Of a DNA stretch of 26,512 nt, positions 1 to 6,454 are shown piece after piece. This stretch comes from a virus. Under the pieces are notes generated by a model. The model was given only the letters and a program-made list of their open reading frames with translations, had not been told where the DNA came from and did not search any database. Position numbers and translations under genes: made by a program. The stretch spans positions 1 to 26,512 of the IMG/VR virus record IMGVR_UViG_3300040801_003416. One strand, 5' to 3'. Each line of letters starts with the position of its first letter. The first letter of the stretch is position 1.

Positions 1-118
1 CGAGCTCGACCAGCGCGACGACGACAGCCACGCCGGCCCAGATGAGCAGCTCGGCGGTTTCGGGGTCGAGGGCGTAGGCGGCGACGGCGAGCGCCGGCCA
101 TTTGAGCCACGACTTCAC
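1..118 (-). CDS. Membrane protein, cut by the window edge
   Basis: An open frame starts at a GTG at 118-116 and runs off the left edge after 39 codons, so only the N-terminus is visible. The GTG overlaps the TGA of the metallophosphoesterase gene by four bases, the same coupling used by most genes here, which supports the start. The visible protein begins with a short basic stretch (VKSWLKW) and has two hydrophobic stretches, residues 7-15 and about 24-39, so it is probably a small inner-membrane protein. I do not recognise a family. It could belong to the lysis group together with the other small membrane proteins nearby, but that is inference from position only. Confidence 0.6.
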   Translation of the reverse strand, partial: MKSWLKWPALAVAAYALDPETAELLIWAGVAVVVALVEL

Positions 119-1284
119 GCAGCGCCCTCGAGGCAGGTGCGCAGGTAGCCGGCCGAGACGAGCGAGCGGGCGACCTCGCCGTGCTCGCGGTGGTAGACGA
201 TCCGGTGCATGTCGCGCCCGGAGCGGTAGCCCTCGGCGGCGTGCCACGCATCGCGCGGCGCCAGCGTGCGGAAGGTCTCGACCACGCAGCCGCGGTACTC
301 CTGGCGGGTCGTGTGATGCACGTGCCCGGTGAGCCAATGGCGATGCGAGGTCTCGCCCCAATCCTCGGGCCGGTCGCACGCCATGATGGATTCGAGGTCG
401 CTCTTCTTCGACGTGTGCCCGTGCGTGATGCCGAGGAGCACCGAGCCAAAGCGGTGGTAGCGGTGCATCGCGGGCGAGAGGTCGATCTCCACCCGCGGCT
501 CGTTCCGGTAGTAGGCATCCAGGCCGACGCTCAGGAACACGCTGCTGTGGTCGTCGTGGTTGCCGATGGCGTTGACCACGCGCACCCGCTGGTGCGCCCG
601 GAGCACCGCGTCGATGGTCGCCACCATCACGCGCACGCCCACCCGCAGCACCCGCGCCCATCGGCCGTCGACGTCGAGCGAGTGCCCGGACCGGGCGGTC
701 ACCCCCGCGGTGTTGTCGCTGTGGTAGTAGTCGCCGAGCTGGACGATAATGGCCTCTTCGGTGCGCGGCGCGTGCGACGCGAGGTCATCGATGGCCGCGC
801 CCATGACCGCCTCGGCCTTGCGCAGATCCCACGACTCGCCGCCCGTCTCTTCGCCCCACGCGAGGAGGCCGACATGGGGGTCCCCCATGGGGTAGGCAGC
901 TAGGAGGTCGGCGCTCGCTGACTTCTTCGGCGGTGTCACCGCTCGGCGACGCTTCGGCATCGACTCGGGCAGGGATTCGAGCGCGGCCCTGAGCGCCGCC
1001 TCCCGCGCCTCCTTGTCCCGGTCGGTCTTGATCCACGTCAGCCGCCCGTGGGCGTCCTTCGTCAGCGTCGAGACGCCCTTGACGTGGTGGCCGTGGGGCG
1101 TGGCCGCGTCTTGCTCGTCGAGCGCGGACGCCAGCCGCTTCGTCAGCCCCCATCGCCCGTTACTGACGGTGTGCCCGGCAGCCCTGAACTCGCGGGCCGT
1201 GAGGTCCTCCAGCGGCACGTCGAGGCTTCGCGCGAGCTCCAGGGCTTCGCGGGCCGCCTCGTGGTCTCGGTCGGTCGCGGCCAT
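115..1284 (-). CDS. Calcineurin-like metallophosphoesterase
   Basis: This 389-residue protein carries the ordered metal-binding motifs of the metallophosphoesterase superfamily: DPH at 135-137, LGD at 183-185 followed by an Asn at 191, GNHDD at 241-245, THGH at 287-290 and GHVHH at 320-324. Known members hydrolyse phosphomonoesters, phosphodiesters or nucleic acids using two metal ions; the substrate here cannot be told. Residues 1-110 form a separate, charged N-terminal region with a possible small helical DNA-binding unit around 25-60. The ATG at 1284 overlaps the preceding TAA by one base. An upstream in-frame ATG at 1344 would overlap the previous gene by 60 bases and is less likely. It lies at the downstream end of the late operon, so it may be an accessory enzyme rather than a structural protein. 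No signal peptide is seen, suggesting cytoplasmic action. Confidence 0.88.
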   Translation of the reverse strand: MAATDRDHEAAREALELARSLDVPLEDLTAREFRAAGHTVSNGRWGLTKRLASALDEQDAATPHGHHVKGVSTLTKDAHGRLTWIKTDRDKEAREAALRAALESLPESMPKRRRAVTPPKKSASADLLAAYPMGDPHVGLLAWGEETGGESWDLRKAEAVMGAAIDDLASHAPRTEEAIIVQLGDYYHSDNTAGVTARSGHSLDVDGRWARVLRVGVRVMVATIDAVLRAHQRVRVVNAIGNHDDHSSVFLSVGLDAYYRNEPRVEIDLSPAMHRYHRFGSVLLGITHGHTSKKSDLESIMACDRPEDWGETSHRHWLTGHVHHTTRQEYRGCVVETFRTLAPRDAWHAAEGYRSGRDMHRIVYHREHGEVARSLVSAGYLRTCLEGAA

Positions 1285-1481
1285 TAGCTCTCCCTCAGTC
1301 GATCGAACAGCGCCGGCAGATCGCCGGGCGCCCACGTGCCCCACTCCTGCGACCCGTCCTGCGGCGCCGATCCTGGTGGCGCGAGCAGGTAGCGGTCACC
1401 GATGAGCAGCAGCGCACGGCCCTCGCACGTGTGCACGACCACGTCGTCGCGGATCCTCGTGCTGATTCGCTTGCCGTTCAC
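1284..1481 (-). CDS. Hypothetical protein, 65 aa
   Basis: A 65-residue protein starts at a GTG (1481-1479) that overlaps the upstream TGA by four bases and ends in TAA, which overlaps the next ATG by one base. It has a compact look: a basic start (VNGKRISTRIRDD), a short beta-like core around VVVHTCEGRALLLIGDRYLL, then an acidic, Trp-containing tail ending in a short helix (LPALFDRLRES). There is no signal or membrane segment. I do not recognise the family. Its reality rests on the two exact stop/start overlaps and the sensible amino-acid mix compared with the other frames. Confidence 0.6.
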   Translation of the reverse strand: MNGKRISTRIRDDVVVHTCEGRALLLIGDRYLLAPPGSAPQDGSQEWGTWAPGDLPALFDRLRES

Positions 1482-1624
1482 CGCCTCTGCCCCGCGAGCG
1501 CCGCGCGTAGGAGCGCGCGCCGACGTAGCCGGTCGAGCCGCAGGAACGCGCGCACGCCGGGGAGCGGGCGCGTGTCGAGGTCGCGATAGCCGGGCTGCTC
1601 GCCGCGGTTCCACCGGTGGAACAT
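1478..1624 (-). CDS. Small arginine-rich protein, 48 aa
   Basis: This is a very short gene of 48 residues between two coupled neighbours: its ATG (1624-1622) shares one base with the upstream TGA, and its own TGA overlaps the GTG of the 65-aa gene by four bases. The product is strongly basic (about 15 Arg, no Lys), starting MFHRWNRGEQPGYRDLD and ending in an Arg/Leu/Ala helix. It may be a small nucleic-acid-binding or regulatory protein, but nothing specific can be recognised. The high Arg content is also what an out-of-frame stretch of GC-rich DNA would give, so the main evidence is the precise overlap at both ends and the lack of any better frame here. Confidence 0.45.
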   Translation of the reverse strand: MFHRWNRGEQPGYRDLDTRPLPGVRAFLRLDRLRRRALLRAALAGQRR

Positions 1625-1746
1625 CACAGCGCCACCCACGACAGCAGCTGCATGGCGACGATGAGCGGCAGCCGGAAGGCCACGAGCAGCATGGCCAGCG
1701 CATCGGCGATCAGCCGCTCGAGGGAGCGGAGCCAGACGGGCGGCAT
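1624..1746 (-). CDS. Small membrane protein, 40 aa
   Basis: A 40-residue protein starts at ATG 1746, one base inside the TGA of the gene before it, and ends at a TGA that shares one base with the next ATG. After a short amphipathic start (MPPVWLRSLERLIAD) residues 14-40 are almost entirely hydrophobic, interrupted by a single Arg (LLVAFRLPLIVAMQLLSWV), so it should sit in the inner membrane. Tiny membrane proteins in phage late operons are often holins, antiholins or superinfection-exclusion factors; which applies here cannot be decided. The gene is translationally coupled to both neighbours. Confidence 0.55.
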   Translation of the reverse strand: MPPVWLRSLERLIADALAMLLVAFRLPLIVAMQLLSWVAL

Positions 1747-1949
1747 CACTCGCCGCCGAACTTCTCGGCGGCCTTGGCGTAGGCCGCGGCTCGCGCCAGC
1801 TCGACCTTGAGCGGGCCGCTCAGGATCTTGTCGACCGTCTTCCAGTCGCGTCGCCGGATGGACCCGAGGATCCCCTTGACGACGTCGACCGCGCTCTCCG
1901 CCACCTCGGCGGCGTCGATGATCTTGCTGATGATGTCTGCCGCGCTCAT
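1746..1949 (-). CDS. Hypothetical helical protein, 67 aa
   Basis: A 67-residue protein starts at ATG 1949, which overlaps the upstream TGA by four bases (ATGA). It reads as two or three amphipathic helices: MSAADIISKIIDAAEVAES, then VDVVKGILGSI, a basic turn RRRDWK, and a C-terminal Ala/Lys helix ending FGGE. There is no signal or transmembrane segment and no cysteine. I do not recognise a family. It lies in the chain of small overlapping genes next to holin-like and membrane proteins, so a membrane-associated or lysis-related role is possible but unsupported by any motif. Confidence 0.6.
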   Translation of the reverse strand: MSAADIISKIIDAAEVAESAVDVVKGILGSIRRRDWKTVDKILSGPLKVELARAAAYAKAAEKFGGE

Positions 1950-2476
1950 CGCGCCCCCTCCGGGCAGAGCCCGTCCGTGTACGCCTCGGCCAGCTGCACG
2001 ACGGTGCGCAGCGACGAAAGGCGGTCCTGCATGTCCACGGCTTGCGCCGCGTCGAAGAGCACGCCGACCTGGGTGGCAAGACACCCCGCGACCGAGCGCC
2101 ACCCTGCGTCATCGCCGGTGGCGATCCACACGTTGACGGCGGCCTGCGCGGTCAGCAGCGCGCTCTTGAGCGAGCGAGCGGCCACGACCAGCGCATCATA
2201 GCCGGCCATGCCCTCGCGAAACTCAAGCATCGTTGAAACTTCGCGCAGCAGATCCTCGGCGTGCTCGGTGAGCCGCTCGGCGGCTTCGTCGCTGAATGCG
2301 TCCAGCGTCTCGGCCCCGGCCGTGAGGGTGGCCTGCGCCTTCTCGGGCGGCGTGAGTGAGCAGCCCTGGCATACGCCCGCGAGGATGGCGAGCAGCCCGG
2401 CGACGGCGACGAGGCGCGCGATGAAGCGGACGCCGTCCCACACGCGGTCGGAGCGGTCGAAGTCGTAGCGGGTCAC
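1946..2476 (-). CDS. Membrane-anchored or lipoprotein, 176 aa
   Basis: The start is a GTG (2476-2474) overlapping the upstream TGA by four bases. A charged N-terminus of about 17 residues is followed by a hydrophobic segment at residues 18-35 ending LAGVCQGCSLTPPEK. The two cysteines (36 and 39) directly after the hydrophobic stretch and the following Ser/Pro look like a degenerate lipobox, but the N-terminal region is longer than in a usual signal peptide, so a single-pass anchor with the rest in the periplasm is equally possible. The remaining 135 residues are helical and Ala/Glu/Leu-rich. Position beside a holin-like and a one-pass coiled-coil protein would fit a spanin-like component, but no spanin signature is seen. 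Confidence 0.6.
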   Translation of the reverse strand: MTRYDFDRSDRVWDGVRFIARLVAVAGLLAILAGVCQGCSLTPPEKAQATLTAGAETLDAFSDEAAERLTEHAEDLLREVSTMLEFREGMAGYDALVVAARSLKSALLTAQAAVNVWIATGDDAGWRSVAGCLATQVGVLFDAAQAVDMQDRLSSLRTVVQLAEAYTDGLCPEGAR

Positions 2477-2694
2477 TGGTCCTCCCGCTTCGGCGCTTTG
2501 CCGGGCAGCTTCCACCCGGTGCCACTGTTGGACGGCCCGCGCAGCGAGAGACGCTCGGCCACTCGTCGCAGGAAGTCGTCGTCCTTCGTCGAGGGCGTGA
2601 GGCCCACGATTACGGTAACCACCGCGTAGAGCGAGGCGAGCCCCGCGGCGATGGCGTTCCAGTTGGCCTGTAGCCAGTCGATTGCTTCGATCAT
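2473..2694 (-). CDS. Holin-like small membrane protein, 73 aa
   Basis: A 73-residue protein has one clear transmembrane segment at residues 13-33 (WNAIAAGLASLYAVVTVIVG), then a short loop TPSTKDDD and a charged C-terminal tail that ends in a Lys/Arg-rich stretch. Phage proteins of this layout, an N-terminal membrane helix followed by a TP.(T/S)KDD motif and a basic tail, are common near lysis genes and are often annotated as holins; that resemblance is from memory. Holins make lesions in the inner membrane that release or activate the endolysin. The ATG follows the upstream TGA by three bases, and its own TGA overlaps the next GTG. No endolysin is recognisable nearby, which weakens the functional claim. 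Confidence 0.6.
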   Translation of the reverse strand: MIEAIDWLQANWNAIAAGLASLYAVVTVIVGLTPSTKDDDFLRRVAERLSLRGPSNSGTGWKLPGKAPKREDQ

Positions 2695-2697
2695 GTC

Positions 2698-3072
2698 TCA
2701 GTCTCCTCGCCTCGTTCCGAAGCGATCTTCGAGCCGCCGCAGCGACTGCTTGATGTCGTCCAGGCCGTCGTCGACCTGGCGCTGTAGCGCCTCGTGCTTC
2801 GCCGCCTGCTCAGCCTGCCGCGCCTCCAGCGACCCCACGCGGGCCGCGGTCATGTCGCGGTAGCTGAGCGCGTCGGCGGCGACCTTCGCGATGCGGTCGG
2901 CCTGCCGTTCGAGCCGGGCGGCGTCCTCCTCGGCGCGGGCGCTGAGCGCGCCCCAGGCGATGAGCCCGGCGACGCCAAGCGGGACCAGCAAGCCCCCGGC
3001 CCACATCAGCCCTTTGCGCGCCCACGAGGGCATCGGCAGCCACGAGTCGCGTGCGGATTCGGTGACAGTCAT
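2698..3072 (-). CDS. One-pass membrane protein with coiled coil, 124 aa
   Basis: The ATG at 3072 overlaps the upstream TGA by four bases. Residues 21-44 are a strong transmembrane segment (GLMWAGGLLVPLGVAGLIAW), preceded by two basic residues, and residues 47-118 form a charged heptad-rich coiled coil (EEDAARLERQADRIAKVAAD and onward) ending in a basic tail. The topology, a short cytoplasmic N-terminus, a membrane anchor and a long periplasmic coiled coil, is that of inner-membrane spanins (Rz type), which help disrupt the outer membrane at lysis. This is inference from topology and from the adjacent holin-like gene; a generic membrane-anchored coiled-coil protein cannot be excluded. Confidence 0.62.
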   Translation of the reverse strand: MTVTESARDSWLPMPSWARKGLMWAGGLLVPLGVAGLIAWGALSARAEEDAARLERQADRIAKVAADALSYRDMTAARVGSLEARQAEQAAKHEALQRQVDDGLDDIKQSLRRLEDRFGTRRGD

Positions 3073-3293
3073 CGTCTCTCCAGTGCGCGGCGGAGGCTCT
3101 CGCGCGCCCTCTGCAACTCCTCGGCGTCGCGTTTGCGCTCACGGCGCAGTGCCTCGATCGTCTCGCGGAGCTCGGTGCAGCGGACGCAGACGACGGCCTT
3201 GAGCTGGCTCTTGCTCGAGGGGCGGTCGGGCCGGGTCGGCACGTCGGCGAGCGCCTCGGCGTAGGTCGGCGTGCGCTTGTCGCGGTCGGTCAT
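3069..3293 (-). CDS. Small coiled-coil protein with CxxC, 74 aa
   Basis: A 74-residue protein starts at ATG 3293, overlapping the TGA of the metallopeptidase-like lipoprotein by four bases, and its own TGA overlaps the next ATG. The N-terminal half is polar and basic; a single CVRC pair lies near residue 36, followed by a continuous charged helix (LRETIEALRRERKRDAEELQ and onward) that should form a coiled coil. With only two cysteines a zinc site would require a dimer, which the coiled coil could supply; this is inference. I do not recognise the family. Confidence 0.6.
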   Translation of the reverse strand: MTDRDKRTPTYAEALADVPTRPDRPSSKSQLKAVVCVRCTELRETIEALRRERKRDAEELQRARESLRRALERR

Positions 3294-3751
3294 GGGCAGT
3301 GCTCCGGCTGCAGGGCACACGTGGCGCGCGCCTCGACGCTCTCGGGGTGCGGCTGCCACCACGCGGGGTCCTCGTGCAGCCGGTCGCCGCCGATCTGGTG
3401 GAGCAGCTCGTGGAGCACCAGCCGCTCCGTCGCCGCCTCGGGCAGGTCGCCGCGCACGATGAGCGTGCTCGTACCCATGGTGCTGCGGCCCGTGCCGTTG
3501 GCGAGGATGCCCCACACCTCGAAGGGGCCGGGCTCGAAACACACCTCGACGCGCTTGCGCTCCTTGTGCCGCGGGATGAGGTCGCCCGCCGCCCGATGCG
3601 CCTCGACCCACACGGCGTGGAAGCGGTCGCCGTCGCGGTGCATCCACTCGCACTCCGCGCCCGAGAGCGTGAAGCGCGAGTCCCCGTAGCGGTCGCCGTG
3701 GGCGTTGGTAGCGCAGCCGGCGAGGAGCAGCAATGGGAGGATGCGGATCAC
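3290..3751 (-). CDS. Putative HExxH zinc metallopeptidase lipoprotein
   Basis: This 153-residue protein starts at a GTG (3751-3749) overlapping the upstream TGA by four bases. It opens with a textbook lipoprotein signal, a short basic start and LPLLLLAGC with the acceptor cysteine at residue 13, so it is probably exported and lipid-anchored. Near the C-terminus is HELLH (114-118) followed by Gly121 and His126, giving HExxHxxGxxxxH. In zinc metallopeptidases the two histidines bind zinc and the glutamate activates water; the later His126 could be the third ligand. Three further cysteines (34, 71, 145) could form disulfides. A lipid-anchored peptidase is an unusual find in a phage late operon; it may cleave host envelope proteins or peptidoglycan cross-links during lysis or entry, or act as a lysogenic-conversion factor. 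Substrate unknown. Confidence 0.75.
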   Translation of the reverse strand: MIRILPLLLLAGCATNAHGDRYGDSRFTLSGAECEWMHRDGDRFHAVWVEAHRAAGDLIPRHKERKRVEVCFEPGPFEVWGILANGTGRSTMGTSTLIVRGDLPEAATERLVLHELLHQIGGDRLHEDPAWWQPHPESVEARATCALQPEHCP

Positions 3752-4266
3752 GGCGCCTCTCTCGGGTCGGGCGTCGGGTCCGTGACGCAGAGTGACCAGG
3801 GCACATGGCGACCGCCGCCGACACGGCGACCGGTGCCGCCGAGCTTCGGGTTGAGCGGGATCGGCCAGGCGTGGCCCTTCGGCTGCACCCGCTCGGCCAC
3901 GAAGTCGAGCAGGTCGGCCGGGCTGATCGCGTAGGTGCGGACGCGGGACGGCCGCGCATCGATCGCCGCCTCCACCTGCGCGACGAGCGCCGCGGGAACG
4001 ACGAGCACGAGCCGCGTGCCCTCGGAGAGCAGGCGCTTCGCCATCATGTCGCGGATGTCGAGCACGCCCGCGGTCGGGCGCGCGGTGAAGCGCAGCACCA
4101 CGGCGCGGAGGAGGTCGTCGTCGAGCGAGTAGCTGCGGCGCCAGGCGTCGGCCGCGTCGCGAAGGAAGTCGGCCGGGTCGGTGACGCCGTCCTCGTACGG
4201 GACGCGGATCAGGTCGTGGCCGGGGACGTCGCCGCTGGTGATGTTGGTGATGAGTACGCGCGCCAT
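3748..4266 (-). CDS. Hypothetical protein, 172 aa
   Basis: The ATG at 4266 shares one base with the TGA of the LamG-like gene. The 172-residue product begins MARVLITNITSGDVPGHDL, has an alpha/beta look with a helical middle (AADAWRRSYSLDDDLLRAVV) and a hydrophobic stretch around LVLVVPAALVAQVEAAIDAR, and ends in a Gly/Pro-rich tail. No signal peptide or known motif is apparent. It sits between the tail-tip genes and the lysis-type genes, so it could be a small tail-tip component or an assembly factor. I do not recognise the family. Confidence 0.65.
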   Translation of the reverse strand: MARVLITNITSGDVPGHDLIRVPYEDGVTDPADFLRDAADAWRRSYSLDDDLLRAVVLRFTARPTAGVLDIRDMMAKRLLSEGTRLVLVVPAALVAQVEAAIDARPSRVRTYAISPADLLDFVAERVQPKGHAWPIPLNPKLGGTGRRVGGGRHVPWSLCVTDPTPDPREAP

Positions 4267-5033
4267 CAGAGCCCCAGCGACGGATAGAGGGTGCCGAGGT
4301 ACGCGCGCACCGCTGCCCGCACCGTGGAGTTGAGCGCGTCGTTGTAGATGAGAAAGCACGAAACGACGGCGTCGATTGGGTTTGCTGAAATGCTGTCGGC
4401 GCCGACGCGCATGCCTGCCGGAAGGGCCAGGTCGCCGCCCCATCCCTTGTCAGTGCCGATCTGTGTCCCGTTGCGGAAGGCTCTGGACGCGGAGGTGTCC
4501 GCCTGGAAGCAGAGCAGCTGCTGGCCAAGCACCGTCGGGCCGAAGTTGTAGAACGACGACCCGTCGTACATCGCGACATTGTTGGCGTTGTCGAGCGCGC
4601 AGATCTCGCGACTCGCAGGCGCGTCCGTGAGTCGTTGCGACCCGGAGATCGACAGCTGGTCCAGCACTACGAAGTAAGTCCGCTTAGACGCTGACGCGCT
4701 GACGGCCGCCGCAAACTCTAGGAAACCATTGCCATCGGCGGACGCCTGTCCGAATGCGATCGCCGGCCCGCCCTCGGGCCCGCCCGTGGCGTCGTACTCT
4801 GCGCGGGTCGAGGGGGTGCCCTGCGTGAGATCGTGCGGCCCGCTGGTCGCGTCCTGGTCGGCCCACGCCGTGACCTCGTTCGCGTCGCCGCCGCCGCCGC
4901 CCACGAGCGTGACGCCCTGGTCCGCAAAGAGCGCGACGAGCAGGTCCGTCGTCGGAAGCACGGCAGCACCCCCCACCACCACGCCGCTCGGGCGGCGCAT
5001 GAGCGCGGGGATTCGCCTGGAGAACCGGCTCAC
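4266..5033 (-). CDS. LamG/concanavalin A-like tail tip protein
   Basis: A 255-residue protein starts at a GTG (5033-5031) that overlaps the preceding TGA by four bases. From about residue 30 it shows the pattern of LamG-like jelly-roll domains often found in phage and secreted bacterial proteins: an ALFADQGVTLV strand, VTAWADQDATSGPHDL, a GGPAIAFG strand, and near the end VVSCFLIYNDALNSTVRAAV followed by YLGTLYP, the usual 'I-a-E-v-l-i-Y-n-..L...e...v..YL..kY' ending. Such domains bind carbohydrates or proteins. In this position, downstream of the tail hub, it is probably a tail tip or receptor-binding component. The exact ligand cannot be told. Confidence is good for the fold and moderate for the role. 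Confidence 0.7.
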   Translation of the reverse strand: MSRFSRRIPALMRRPSGVVVGGAAVLPTTDLLVALFADQGVTLVGGGGGDANEVTAWADQDATSGPHDLTQGTPSTRAEYDATGGPEGGPAIAFGQASADGNGFLEFAAAVSASASKRTYFVVLDQLSISGSQRLTDAPASREICALDNANNVAMYDGSSFYNFGPTVLGQQLLCFQADTSASRAFRNGTQIGTDKGWGGDLALPAGMRVGADSISANPIDAVVSCFLIYNDALNSTVRAAVRAYLGTLYPSLGL

Positions 5034-5341
5034 GGCGCGGGGCTCGACGGGACGATCATCGCCTCGTGGGCGCTCGCGCCGTCCTGGTGGATGACCGCGC
5101 AGTAGGTCGAGTTGTTGTCGGCCTGCCAGGTGAGCGTCGTCTTCGCGCCGAGGTAGGCGTCGTTGACGGTCGCGGTCGGGCTCGACGATCCCCAGCGGAT
5201 GTAAAGATCGTTGTCGCCAACGAAGAGGGTGTACCAGCGACCGACCTCCATTGCCGTCGAGTTGGCGGTGGACCCGGTGCCGGAGAGATCCTGCTTGTTG
5301 GCCCAGTCGAAGCTGACTTGGGTAGCGAGTAGCGGCTGCAT
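5030..5341 (-). CDS. Hypothetical virion-associated protein, 103 aa
   Basis: A 103-residue, beta-rich protein starts at ATG 5341 with an AGGAG ribosome site about ten bases upstream, and ends in a TGA that overlaps the GTG of the LamG-like gene. The sequence is rich in Thr, Ser, Asn and aromatic residues (MEVGRWYTLFVGDNDLYIRW, then TTLTWQADNNSTYCAVIHQD) as in small tail-tip or capsid-decoration proteins. Position among tail-tip genes suggests a small tail or fibre-associated protein. No family recognised. Confidence 0.68.
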   Translation of the reverse strand: MQPLLATQVSFDWANKQDLSGTGSTANSTAMEVGRWYTLFVGDNDLYIRWGSSSPTATVNDAYLGAKTTLTWQADNNSTYCAVIHQDGASAHEAMIVPSSPAP

Positions 5342-5407
5342 GACGGAGTGCTCCTGTGGCGCCGCGAGGGGCGCAGAATGGGGCGCGAGCGCGAAGGGCT
5401 CAGCGCG
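5342..5407 (-). other. 66-base spacer with no clear signal
   Basis: This gap separates the 348-aa tail protein from the 103-aa gene. It contains a direct repeat of GGGGCGC (plus strand, about 5371-5389) and only short GC stems; a ribosome site AGGAG lies near its downstream end. I see no convincing promoter or terminator in it. Confidence 0.4.
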
Positions 5408-6454
5408 TTAGCTGGTGGGTTCGTAGATGACGACGCCGGCGACGTAGATGGTGCCGACGGTGGCGCGGAACTCGATGTCCGCGAGATCCCAGGTGCCGCC
5501 TGGGAGGCCGGTGGTGGTGCTGAGATCTTCCGAGCTCGCCTCGGTGGTCGTGGGTGAGGACGTCCAGGCGGGCGTGGTCGTGGTGACGTTCTGTGATACG
5601 TCGTCGGCTGCGCTGGTCGTCGTGATCCGCACGTCGCCATCGCCCCCGGCGCTGACCCACGCGAAGACGTCGGCGCGGATCTCGACACCGGCACCCGGGG
5701 CGCCGGTGGTATTCCGCATGAGGACCGGCACCGGGGTATCCCAAATGCTGGTCCATGTGCTGGTGGCGTTGCTCGCGGCGTAGAGGGTGGTCGTGGTCGG
5801 CGTCGCGCCGGTCGCGTAGGGCACGGCCCATGCGCTCAGCACGCGATGGCCGATCGTCTGGTCTGCCGCGCCGGCGCGCAGGTTGCTCACGAGGCTGGCG
5901 GTGATGGGCTGACCGCTGACGATCCGCGTGGTGTCCTGGCCCTGGGCGTCGGTAAGGAAGGGGTGCGGCACCTCCCAGCACCGCAGATCCATGATCTCGA
6001 GGGAGCCAATGGACTCCTGGATCTGCAGCCGCACGTCGATGTCGACGGCGGTCAGCGCGGTGGGCAGCGATCCGAGCTCCTCGTGGATCTCCAGGGTCTC
6101 GAGCCGCGGAATGGCGAGGCCGGTGGTGGACGGCGCCGCGCTCGGGAAGTAGGTGCGCGCGGCGAGCGATCCGACCGTGACCGTCGTCTGCCCGCTGCCG
6201 GTGCCGCGGAGCGACCATAGGCGGGTGTGGTGGTAGCCGCTGGGGTAGAGTCGCACGGGAAGCGTGAGGTCGTCGCCCTCGTCGTAGGTCAGCGAGCCGG
6301 CGCTACTGATGCCCGGCAGCAGGTCCCGCGGCTGTCCCTTGAGCCAGTTGTGCAGCCTGGCCATGTCGCCCCATGTGGAGGCGCCCACGGGCTGCGTCGC
6401 CTTGATGCCGCGCACCGAGGGCGTGCGCCGGGCCGGCGGCACGAGGATGGTCAT
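5408..6454 (-). CDS. Putative tail tip/fibre protein, 348 aa
   Basis: The start chosen is ATG 6454, overlapping the upstream TGA by four bases (ATGA); an upstream extension in the same frame is Arg-rich and looks non-coding. The protein is long, polar and beta-rich, with many Thr, Ser, Gly and aromatic residues and few charged helices, typical of phage tail tip or fibre proteins. Segments such as RLYPSGYHHTRLWSLRGTGS, a Thr-rich stretch near residues 280-320, and the ending IEFRATVGTIYVAGVVIYEP suggest beta-sandwich modules. It follows the 222-aa protein and the 900-aa hub protein in the order expected of tail-tip genes. No specific family is recognised. Confidence 0.68.
   Translation of the reverse strand: MTILVPPARRTPSVRGIKATQPVGASTWGDMARLHNWLKGQPRDLLPGISSAGSLTYDEGDDLTLPVRLYPSGYHHTRLWSLRGTGSGQTTVTVGSLAARTYFPSAAPSTTGLAIPRLETLEIHEELGSLPTALTAVDIDVRLQIQESIGSLEIMDLRCWEVPHPFLTDAQGQDTTRIVSGQPITASLVSNLRAGAADQTIGHRVLSAWAVPYATGATPTTTTLYAASNATSTWTSIWDTPVPVLMRNTTGAPGAGVEIRADVFAWVSAGGDGDVRITTTSAADDVSQNVTTTTPAWTSSPTTTEASSEDLSTTTGLPGGTWDLADIEFRATVGTIYVAGVVIYEPTS

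Noticed and set aside
3748-4266. Endolysin candidate among the lysis-side genes
   Set aside because: No catalytic motif of muramidase, amidase, transglycosylase or CHAP families is visible in this or neighbouring products.
4900-4975. Short GTC/GCC-rich runs as microsatellite repeats
   Set aside because: They encode Gly/Asp-rich loops in frame and are short; ordinary high-GC coding bias explains them.
5400-6218. Minus-strand Arg/His-rich frame inside the 348-aa tail gene
   Set aside because: Out-of-frame shadow; composition is non-protein-like and the overlapping frame is coupled to neighbours.
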